From positions 1 through 11,792 of the forward strand of contig JAHDOX010000050.1 of the NCBI GenBank assembly GCA_018434645.1: a DNA stretch of 11,792 nt. Reading direction: 5' to 3'. Origin of the DNA: Synergistales bacterium. GTDB lineage: Bacteria > Synergistota > Synergistia > Synergistales > Thermovirgaceae. A model generated the notes under the pieces. The model saw only the letters and a program-made list of their open reading frames with translations. It was not told the origin of the DNA and ran no database searches. The translations under genes were made by a program, and so were the position numbers. Positions 6,837-11,792 of the stretch are shown piece after piece (positions within the stretch are counted from its first letter, which is position 1; each line of letters starts with the position of its first letter).

Positions 6837-7781
6837 TTATTCCTTTGGTTCCCAGGTTTCGTTGCACCTTTCGAGGACATAGTTCCATTTCTCTTCAACT
6901 TCTTCTTGCAGCTTTTCTATTACCGGCTTCCATTGGTCGCCCTTGAAGAGATGGCGGAACCTCCCCTGCGGCTTGATGTACTCTTCTACGGGGACGAATT
7001 TTCTGGGTTTGTAACTCAGTTTCCATTTCCCGTTTTCGACCTCGTAAATCGGCCATATTCTGGTGTCAGCCGCCAGCCTGCAGATCTCTTTCTGCATTGC
7101 CGGATCGATTCTCCAGAAAAGCACGCACGGGACAAGTATATTGACAAAACTAGGTCCAGGCGTCTCTATGGCCTTTTTAACCTTTTCAATAACGTCCTGC
7201 GGGTTATGCAGGGTAGTTTGTGCCACATACGGGATGTGATGAGCCGCCATTATGTCCGTAAGATCCTTGGGACGCTGGATTTTGCCTGGGATCTTCTTGC
7301 CGGCCGGTGCAGTCGTGGAACTGGCCCCATGAGGTGTTGCGCTGCTTCGCTGGGCGCCGGTGTTCATGTAACCCTGGTTGTTGTAGCAGATATAGGTAAA
7401 GTCGTGCCCACGCTCTGCAGCACCGGAAAGGGCCTGAAGACCGATATCGTAGGTACCCCCGTCTCCACCGAAAGCGACGAACTTTATGTCTTCCTTGATT
7501 TTGCCGCGTTTCTTGAGGGCGACGTAAGCGGCTTCTATGCCCGAGACATTTGCGCCAGCGTTTTCAAAGGCGCTGTGAAGAAACGGAACATTCCATGCGT
7601 TGAAGGGGTAAATAGTGGTCGAAACTTCCAGGCAACCAGTTGCGCAAGTTATAACCAGCGGCTTATCGACGGCCATAAGTCCCTGTTTAACCGCCGTTGG
7701 AGCTCCACAACCCGGGCACATCCTGTGCCCTCTTGTCATGGGAGTGTCTTTTGTAGTCAAATCTTTAAGCCTGACAACCAT
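6837..7781 (-). CDS. porB: 2-oxoacid:ferredoxin oxidoreductase beta subunit
   Basis: This 314-residue subunit carries the thiamine diphosphate site and one [4Fe-4S] cluster. CPGCG is at 22-26 (Cys22, Cys25), Cys50 lies in ATGCLEV, and Cys219 in VPCVLFW; these are the likely cluster ligands. The TPP/Mg motif is GDGGTYDIG, followed by YNNQGYMNTGAQRS. The segment after Cys219 lacks the P-x-G-W seen in many pyruvate enzymes. The start at 7781 has GGGAGGTG upstream at good spacing. It is the last gene of the porG-D-A-B operon. With the alpha subunit it oxidises a 2-oxoacid, most likely pyruvate or a branched-chain oxoacid, to acyl-CoA and CO2, passing electrons to ferredoxin. Substrate cannot be settled from sequence. 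Confidence 0.9.
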   Translation of the reverse strand: MVVRLKDLTTKDTPMTRGHRMCPGCGAPTAVKQGLMAVDKPLVITCATGCLEVSTTIYPFNAWNVPFLHSAFENAGANVSGIEAAYVALKKRGKIKEDIKFVAFGGDGGTYDIGLQALSGAAERGHDFTYICYNNQGYMNTGAQRSSATPHGASSTTAPAGKKIPGKIQRPKDLTDIMAAHHIPYVAQTTLHNPQDVIEKVKKAIETPGPSFVNILVPCVLFWRIDPAMQKEICRLAADTRIWPIYEVENGKWKLSYKPRKFVPVEEYIKPQGRFRHLFKGDQWKPVIEKLQEEVEEKWNYVLERCNETWEPKE

Positions 7782-7799
7782 CGTGTCGGCACCTCCCGC

Positions 7800-8966
7800 C
7801 TACTCGCGCAGTCCGAGGTATTTTTCCTCGGTGCTTACGCGGTTTTCGATGAGATCCATGAACGCTTCCTCCGCATTATGAGGGAAGAAGTCACGGCCTC
7901 CAAGCCCGTAAACGTAACTGTTCGCAGGAATGTGTATCCCCGCATCGTAGAGTGCACTCTTGATTTCCGTGAACAACGGAGCAGGTGCACCATATCCGGC
8001 TGCCCTGTCACATACGGCGATATTCCTGGCCTTCTTGAGGGCATCGGCTATTTCAGTAGCAGGGAATGGACGGAACATGCGAATTCTGAGACAACCTACC
8101 TTGTGTCCTTTCTCTCTCAGTGCATCTACAGTCTCTTTTGCCGCCCCCGTCGCCGAGGACATGATTACCATAATGTGATCGGCGTCATCGGTCTTGTAAG
8201 TTTCGATAACCGGGTATTGCCTGCCTGTAATCGAGGCGAATTCCCTTGAGACTTCGTCGTATACGCGTCGGACTTGTTTCATTGCCTCGATTTGCTGGCG
8301 CTTGATCTCGAAGTAATAGTCTGTTAGAGCCAATGAGCCATAAGCTACGGGGTTTTTGATATCAAGAAGGGAATTTATGGGCTCTCTCTCGCCAATGAAG
8401 TCCTTTACCTGTTCGTCATCAAGGAACTCTACTGGTTCGAAGCAGTGACTTGTGATGAACCCGTCCTGGCAAACGAAAACAGGAAGAAGTACATCCTTGT
8501 GTTCGGCCAGACGGACACCCATGATCATGCTATCGTAAACTTCCTGCGCGTCTTCGCAGTAAAGCTGGATCCATGAAGAGTCCCTCTCGGCCATGCTGTC
8601 GCTGTGGTCGCAGTGAATGTTTATGGGCGCCCCGAGCGACCTGTTCACAAGTGCAAAGACAATAGGAGCCCTGTAGGAAGCGGCAATGGGAAAAATTTCG
8701 TGCATGAGCGCCACACCGTTGGCGCTGGAAGCCGTCATCACCCTGGCGCCTGATATGGAAGCGGCGAGGCAGGCGCTGATGGCTGAATGTTCACTTTCGA
8801 CGGTAACAAGATTAGTGTCGACCAGTCCATCGGCTACGAACTCCGAGAATTTCATGGGGATATCTGTCGATGGAGTGATCGGATACGCGGCCACTACGTC
8901 GGGGTTCACCTGTCGCATCGCTTCAGCTACAGCCCAGTTGCCTGAAGTTATATCCTTGCGAGGCAT
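7800..8966 (-). CDS. porA: 2-oxoacid:ferredoxin oxidoreductase alpha subunit
   Basis: This 388-residue alpha subunit pairs with PorB to form the TPP-dependent catalytic site. Landmarks are YPITPSTDIP at 28-37, VESEHSA at 56-62 (Glu59 is the likely TPP-activating glutamate), the SANGVALMHE segment, APINIHCDHSDSMAERD, MFRPFP, and YGLGGRDFFPH near the C-terminus. Length and order match the alpha subunits of archaeal and Thermotoga-type four-subunit enzymes. I chose the ATG at 8966, giving MPRKDIT, because an upstream in-frame start at 9002 would overlap porD and precede the GGGAAGGG-type ribosome site. It lies between porD and porB. It could serve pyruvate or 2-oxoisovalerate, so the gene name is a family-level choice. 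Confidence 0.92.
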   Translation of the reverse strand: MPRKDITSGNWAVAEAMRQVNPDVVAAYPITPSTDIPMKFSEFVADGLVDTNLVTVESEHSAISACLAASISGARVMTASSANGVALMHEIFPIAASYRAPIVFALVNRSLGAPINIHCDHSDSMAERDSSWIQLYCEDAQEVYDSMIMGVRLAEHKDVLLPVFVCQDGFITSHCFEPVEFLDDEQVKDFIGEREPINSLLDIKNPVAYGSLALTDYYFEIKRQQIEAMKQVRRVYDEVSREFASITGRQYPVIETYKTDDADHIMVIMSSATGAAKETVDALREKGHKVGCLRIRMFRPFPATEIADALKKARNIAVCDRAAGYGAPAPLFTEIKSALYDAGIHIPANSYVYGLGGRDFFPHNAEEAFMDLIENRVSTEEKYLGLRE

Positions 8967-8991
8967 GTGTATCACACCCTTCCCTCTGTCG

Positions 8992-9285
8992 TCACTCTTC
9001 AAGGAATTCGGCCTCGGGCCGCATTTCGATTGCCTTTTTGGGGCAAATGGCGGCGCAGAGTCCGCAACCCTTGCAGTAGAAGTATTCTATGCCCGTCATA
9101 TTGCCTTTTTCGTCAGCCTTTATGGACCTGTCGGGACACTGGACCCAGCATTGCAGACAATGGATGCACTTCTCTTCGTCCCAAACAGGTCTCATGCTGC
9201 GCCACTGTCCCGTTTCTACCTGCTCTGCCGTGGATGCGGGGACCGTCGTGGCGATGGGTAGATCTTTCCAGCCTTTCAGTTTCAT
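8992..9285 (-). CDS. porD: 2-oxoacid:ferredoxin oxidoreductase delta subunit, two [4Fe-4S] ferredoxin
   Basis: This 97-residue ferredoxin-like subunit relays electrons from the TPP site to external ferredoxin. Two CxxCxxCxxxCP motifs are complete: Cys40, 43, 46, 50 and Cys71, 74, 77, 81, predicting two [4Fe-4S] clusters. The N-terminal 35 residues (with GWKDLPIATT and MRPVWDEEKC) match the usual delta-subunit lead segment. Its ATG overlaps the porG stop as ATGA, which indicates translational coupling, and its stop is 25 nt before the porA start. Its presence marks this as the separate four-subunit type rather than the fused homodimeric enzyme. Confidence 0.93.
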   Translation of the reverse strand: MKLKGWKDLPIATTVPASTAEQVETGQWRSMRPVWDEEKCIHCLQCWVQCPDRSIKADEKGNMTGIEYFYCKGCGLCAAICPKKAIEMRPEAEFLEE

Positions 9286-9857
9286 CTTTCCTGCACCTCC
9301 TCGTAACCGCGCCTGATGGCATTCAGGTTCGCCTCCAGAACTTTCTCGGGGAGCTTGGGACCCATTTTATTCCTGAAGTGCTCAATGAAAGCGTCGACGG
9401 AAATATCTTGGAAGAGCCTGGCGACGACACCGAGCATCGGAGTATTGGGCCGGTTCTGGCCAAACTCTTCAAGGGTTATACCGGTGGCATCCACGGTCAT
9501 GACCCTTGCGGAATCGGGCAACCCGAGTTGTTTCTTGATTGCCTCGGGTTTTTTCGTCGTGTTGATGATGTAGACCGTTTCGTCCTTTCCCCCTTCGGTC
9601 GGGTTCGCGGCGTCAAGAAGAGTCGGGTCGATAACGATCACCACGTCCGGGTTCAGCACTCCGGAACGAACGCGAATGGGTGTTTCGGAAATCCGGTTGT
9701 AGGCTTTCATGGGCGCGCCTTGTCTTTCGGCGCCGTATTCAGGAAAAGCCTGGGCGAATTTCCCGGATTCAAACAGAACTTCGGACAAGATGGAAGAGCC
9801 TGTTTTCGCTCCTTGCCCACCCCGTCCATGCCATCGAATTTCGATGACTTTTGACAT
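9282..9857 (-). CDS. porG: 2-oxoacid:ferredoxin oxidoreductase gamma subunit
   Basis: This 191-residue gamma subunit forms the domain thought to handle coenzyme A in 2-oxoacid:ferredoxin oxidoreductases. It starts IEIRWHGRGGQGAKTGSSIL (residues 5-24), the family hallmark, and continues with FPEYGAERQGAPMKAYNRIS and the NPDVVIVIDPTLL segment. The ATG at 9857 is preceded by a very strong AAGGAGGGG (9864-9872) with 6-nt spacing; a TTG at 9890 is in frame but precedes that site. It is the first gene of the operon, and its stop overlaps the porD start. Upstream lies a leader of about 220 nt with predicted structure, described separately. Confidence 0.93.
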   Translation of the reverse strand: MSKVIEIRWHGRGGQGAKTGSSILSEVLFESGKFAQAFPEYGAERQGAPMKAYNRISETPIRVRSGVLNPDVVIVIDPTLLDAANPTEGGKDETVYIINTTKKPEAIKKQLGLPDSARVMTVDATGITLEEFGQNRPNTPMLGVVARLFQDISVDAFIEHFRNKMGPKLPEKVLEANLNAIRRGYEEVQER

Positions 9858-9954
9858 GTGTTTCCCCTCCTTTTTAAGCGACCTGTACAATGGACAAGAT
9901 CGGTCTCCTTTTATGTTTGTCTTTCTCTTTTTTCATACTACCACAAGAGACTTA

Positions 9955-10048
9955 ACCAACAGATGCGTTGACTATCGGGTGATAACCTCCAGGCGTGTTT
10001 GAGGGTATCATGCAATTGTAAGGAGTGCCTTGAAACGCATTTGCCGGT
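9955..10048 (-). promoter_or_regulatory. Candidate structured leader RNA of the por operon
   Basis: Read on the - strand as RNA, three nested helices can form. P1 pairs 10034-10048 with 9955-9969: 14 of 15 positions pair, with one A-C mismatch (10041/9962) and two G-U pairs (10044/9959 and 10045/9958). P2 is AAGG-CACU-CCUU at 10031-10020. P3 pairs 10001-10010 with 9980-9989, nine of ten, closing an 11-nt loop. Together this is a three-way junction. The G-U pairs hold only for the - strand, which is the por direction. The 3' arm of P2 extended by two bases, CUCCUU (10025-10020), is complementary to the porG ribosome site AAGGAG. I recognise no known riboswitch class. The structure rests on one sequence, so chance pairing remains possible. 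Confidence 0.4.
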
Positions 10049-10061
10049 AAATTAAAAAAAT

Positions 10062-10089
10062 TTGCAAGTAGACTCTTTATGTATATTGT
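10062..10089 (+). promoter_or_regulatory. Possible promoter for trmB
   Basis: TTGCAA (10062-10067) and TATTGT (10084-10089) are 16 bp apart, each matching the sigma-70 consensus at four of six positions. An A/T-rich tract just upstream (10048-10061) could act as an UP-like element. The start would be near 10096, leaving a 50-nt leader. The -10 shares its bases with the -10 of the stronger por promoter on the other strand. Confidence 0.35.
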
Positions 10090-10112
10090 ATGGAGAACAT
10101 TTATTTCGTCAA
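10085..10112 (-). promoter_or_regulatory. Sigma-70 promoter for the por operon
   Basis: On the - strand a -35 TTGACG (10107-10112) and a -10 TACAAT (10085-10090) are 16 bp apart. They match the consensus at five of six positions each. The expected start near 10078 implies a por leader of about 220 nt before the porG ATG at 9857, much longer than needed for translation. No better promoter is seen closer to porG. Confidence 0.6.
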
Positions 10113-10145
10113 GAACGAATCGACGAAAGAGGTGCAATTATTATC

Positions 10146-11084
10146 ATGAGAGCCAATGTAATCCTGGATCGCGATGTACTGAGCTTTCTGGATGTGTATT
10201 TTAAAACACATGATAATGTTTCGATAATCGGAGAAATCGGGTTTGGCAACGGGGAGTTTCTTGTCCATCTGGCAAAAAAAGATCCAGAAAAGTTTTACTT
10301 CGGGTTCGAAGTTTCCAGGACGTGCCTTATGAAATGCCAGGCAAAAGTAGAAAGAGAAGAACTTGACAACGTCTACCTGCTTCCAGGGGACGCAAGGTTT
10401 TTGCTCAGGGAATGTTTCCCCGACGGCGTGTTCGAAGGTATTTATATGAATTTCCCTTGTCCATGGCCCAAGAAAAGGCACGAAAAACGGCGGGTTACGG
10501 CGGGTTTTTTCCCCGATGTACTTGCAGCGGTTCTGAGTTTCGGAGGTTTTTTTGAGCTGGCGACTGATGCCAAGGAGTATGCATTTGAATCGAGACAGAT
10601 TCTTGGCCGTCATCCGGCTCTTTCTTTTGAAAGCCATGAGATCAATCCTGAAAGAGCTGTAATGACCAAGTATGAACGTAAATGGACAGCGGAAGGCAAA
10701 ACGATACATGTGGTACGATTTCGCAAGGAAAAACCCTGGACAGTAAAACGGATTAGTGAAGGGAGAGCATCAGAAATGCACCTGGAATCGAAGGGCGCGA
10801 AGCCTGATATGAAACTTCTTTCAACATTTTATGATAACTCCGGAGGATCCAGGGAACAAAGATGGATTTTCAAAAACTGCTTCAAAGGTTCCGATGGTAC
10901 GTTCCTTCTTGAAACCATGACGGCCGACGAAGAGTTTCAACAGCATTTTTACATCAAGATTGTCCCGAGGGAGGGAAAGTCGCTTATCAAATTTGATCCT
11001 GCGACGAAACCCTTCGTCACTCCTGCAGTTAAGAAAGCCATGCAGGAACTTCGAATCAGGATGGAGGAAATTCAAGAAAAGTGA
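10146..11084 (+). CDS. trmB: tRNA (guanine-N7-)-methyltransferase with C-terminal extension
   Basis: This 312-residue protein belongs to the TrmB family, which uses SAM to make m7G46 in tRNA variable loops. The SAM motif EIGFGNGEF is at 30-38, followed by LLPGDA, NFPCPWPKKRHEKRR at 102-116, TDAKEY from 140 and TKYE at 174-177. His112, Arg115, Asp141, Thr174 and Glu177 align with residues reported essential in E. coli TrmB. However, the FPDPW aspartate is Cys105 here. The core ends near 196, and about 115 further residues form an extension unlike the 210-240-residue mesophilic enzymes; such extensions are known in Aquifex and Thermotoga. The ATG at 10146 follows GAGGTG (10129-10134) by 11 nt. 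The stop overlaps the next gene by 4 nt. Confidence 0.88.
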   Translation: MRANVILDRDVLSFLDVYFKTHDNVSIIGEIGFGNGEFLVHLAKKDPEKFYFGFEVSRTCLMKCQAKVEREELDNVYLLPGDARFLLRECFPDGVFEGIYMNFPCPWPKKRHEKRRVTAGFFPDVLAAVLSFGGFFELATDAKEYAFESRQILGRHPALSFESHEINPERAVMTKYERKWTAEGKTIHVVRFRKEKPWTVKRISEGRASEMHLESKGAKPDMKLLSTFYDNSGGSREQRWIFKNCFKGSDGTFLLETMTADEEFQQHFYIKIVPREGKSLIKFDPATKPFVTPAVKKAMQELRIRMEEIQEK

Positions 11085-11494
11085 AAGGTTATGCCTTATA
11101 TCCCATTGGTATAGTAAGATCGGAGATTAGAGAGCCTATGCCTCCAGAGCAATTCAAAAACAGAACGTCGATAATCGCGATAGATGAATCTTACAGAGAG
11201 GCCCTTGAGGGAATCACAAAAGGAAAGAAAGTCATGGTTCTTTTCATTTTCCACCGCTCCCACGGCTTCTCCGTAAAAGTTCATCCCAAAGGCGACAAGG
11301 GAAGGCCCTTAAAGGGTCTTTTTTCCACTTGCAGCCCATCCAGGCCGAATCCAGTCGGTGCTACCGTCGTGGAAGTAATAGAAAAACGAGGATGCCTGCT
11401 TACTGTTAAAGGGCTAGACGCCATAGATGAAACACCTGTCATCGATATCAAACCAGTTCACATTGATGAACAAGAATATGAAAGGGGCCGATAA
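11081..11494 (+). CDS. TrmO/TsaA-like tRNA methyltransferase, short form
   Basis: This 137-residue protein belongs to the TsaA/YaeB/TrmO family of beta-barrel SAM-dependent methyltransferases. E. coli TrmO N6-methylates t6A37 in threonine tRNA. Family blocks are YPIGIVRS at 7-14, STCSPSRPNPVG at 82-93 (usually ATRSPxRPNPIG) and LDAIDETPVIDIKPV near the C-terminus. It is a single-domain short form, like archaeal members, lacking the extra C-terminal domain of the 235-residue E. coli protein. The GTG start overlaps the trmB stop (GTGA), with GGAGGA at 11063-11068, and rsmD follows 14 nt after its stop. The setting among RNA methyltransferases supports an RNA target. Whether it modifies t6A37 here is inferred from family only. 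Confidence 0.82.
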   Translation: MKGYALYPIGIVRSEIREPMPPEQFKNRTSIIAIDESYREALEGITKGKKVMVLFIFHRSHGFSVKVHPKGDKGRPLKGLFSTCSPSRPNPVGATVVEVIEKRGCLLTVKGLDAIDETPVIDIKPVHIDEQEYERGR

Positions 11495-11508
11495 TCATAC
11501 CGTGGAAA

Positions 11509-11792
11509 ATGCGTCCTACCACTCAAAAGGTTATTCTGGCGCTTTTTCATATTCTCGGATCCGTCCGGGGGAAAAAGATACTCGAGCTTTTTGCCGGGTC
11601 CGGCCGAATATCCCGGAAAGCCCTTGACGACGGGGCCGATTTGGTTTGTCTTGTCGAAAAATGCGGACATGAAGCATCCAGGTTGAAAAAGGACTTCAGA
11701 AACAAGGCGAATGCGAAGGTTTTGCATATGGATGCAAGACGGGCTCTTGCTTTTTTGAAAAAAAAGGAGTTTCGATTTGACATCATTTTCGC
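11509..11792 (+). CDS. rsmD: 16S rRNA m2G966 methyltransferase RsmD, 5' part only
   Basis: This frame is open from ATG 11509 to the window end (94 codons plus two bases). The N-terminus reads MRPTTQKVILALFHIL, matching the RsmD lead MRPTxxxVREALFNIL, then LELFAGSGRISRKAL at 25-39 with the SAM-binding AGSG, LVEK, and a segment ending in FDIIF just before the expected DPPY catalytic motif. RsmD methylates the N2 of G966 in 16S rRNA (E. coli numbering). The helix normally reading REALF reads ILALF here. The ribosome site is weak (GTGGAAA immediately upstream). The gene starts 14 nt after the TrmO-like gene and probably belongs to the same operon. Confidence 0.85.
   Translation, partial: MRPTTQKVILALFHILGSVRGKKILELFAGSGRISRKALDDGADLVCLVEKCGHEASRLKKDFRNKANAKVLHMDARRALAFLKKKEFRFDIIF

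Larger units (their letters stand above)
9858..10145. other. 288-bp divergent intergenic region between porG and trmB
   Basis: No protein gene is supported here. From left to right the region holds the porG ribosome site (9864-9872), a purine-rich - strand stretch with a possible 20-codon reading frame (9874-9936, weak), the nested inverted repeats at 9955-10048, an A/T-rich tract (10048-10063), and overlapping divergent promoters at 10062-10112. Confidence 0.8.

Noticed and set aside
6705..8249. 514-codon open frame on the + strand across tRNA-Pro, porB and porA
   Set aside because: It is antisense to genes with clear family motifs and its start lies inside the tRNA. The translation shows no recognisable domain. 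It is a shadow of codon bias on the opposite strand.
9874..9936. 20-codon - strand frame (MKKEKDKHKRRP...) just upstream of porG, a possible leader peptide
   Set aside because: There is no ribosome site before its ATG and no run of regulatory codons. The lysine-rich sequence follows from the purine-rich leader.
9971..10010. Promoter on the + strand at TTGACT near 9969
   Set aside because: No acceptable -10 lies 16-18 bp downstream; the match falls inside the inverted repeats.
9858..10078. TPP riboswitch or T-box in the por leader (the enzyme uses TPP and handles amino-acid-derived oxoacids)
   Set aside because: The TPP consensus CUGAGA and ACCUGAUCUGG-like blocks are absent, and no T-box sequence GGUGGNACCGCG is found.
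10062..10145. Longer trmB start at 10062 adding 28 residues
   Set aside because: The added segment covers the predicted promoter and leader, lacks similarity to the family N-terminus, and the ribosome site at 10129-10134 favours ATG 10146.
1..11792. Phage, transposon, toxin-antitoxin, defence or CRISPR genes
   Set aside because: All frames with recognisable protein features are housekeeping or metabolic. No direct-repeat arrays, terminal inverted repeats of insertion sequences or transposase motifs were seen.

Overview
The window (about 48-50% GC by eye) is a dense stretch of bacterial chromosome with no mobile elements, CRISPR arrays or prophage genes. It carries 14 protein genes (two cut by the window edges) and one tRNA gene. 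Gene content and style suggest an anaerobe. A four-subunit 2-oxoacid:ferredoxin oxidoreductase, a TrmB with a long C-terminal extension like those of thermophiles, and a PriA without helicase motifs would fit a Synergistota-like amino-acid fermenter. That assignment is an inference from gene content, not a sequence match, and other deep-branching anaerobes are possible.

Region 1 (1-5369, + strand) is a tightly packed housekeeping operon: remA (3' end only), gmk, rpoZ, coaBC, priA, der. Neighbours overlap or nearly touch (overlaps of 20, 1, 26 and 1 nt, then a 22 nt gap), so co-transcription is likely. The remA-gmk-rpoZ-coaBC-priA order is known from Bacillus-type genomes. The encoded PriA keeps its zinc-binding cysteines but has lost Walker A, the DEEH box and the GRAGR-type motif.

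Region 2 (5370-5738) is hup (HU protein) with its own good sigma-70 promoter. Region 3 (5794-6805, - strand) is rsmA (ksgA), preceded by a tRNA-Pro(GGG) gene that has a strong promoter, an encoded CCA end and a perfect rho-independent terminator. rsmA and hup converge on a GC-rich hairpin.

Region 4 (6837-9857, - strand) is the operon porG-porD-porA-porB (gamma, delta, alpha, beta) for a TPP and Fe-S dependent 2-oxoacid:ferredoxin oxidoreductase. It would make acyl-CoA, CO2 and reduced ferredoxin.

Region 5 (9858-10145) is a 288 bp divergent intergenic region. It holds a strong - strand promoter for the por operon, an overlapping weaker + strand promoter for trmB, and a 94-nt inverted-repeat structure. 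Read as RNA from the - strand, this structure folds as a three-way junction in a roughly 220-nt por leader. It is the best candidate in the window for an undescribed regulatory element. Region 6 (10146-11792, + strand) is a nucleic-acid methyltransferase cluster: trmB, a short TrmO/TsaA-family gene, and rsmD (cut by the window end). This TrmB has a cysteine where the family has a catalytic-motif aspartate.
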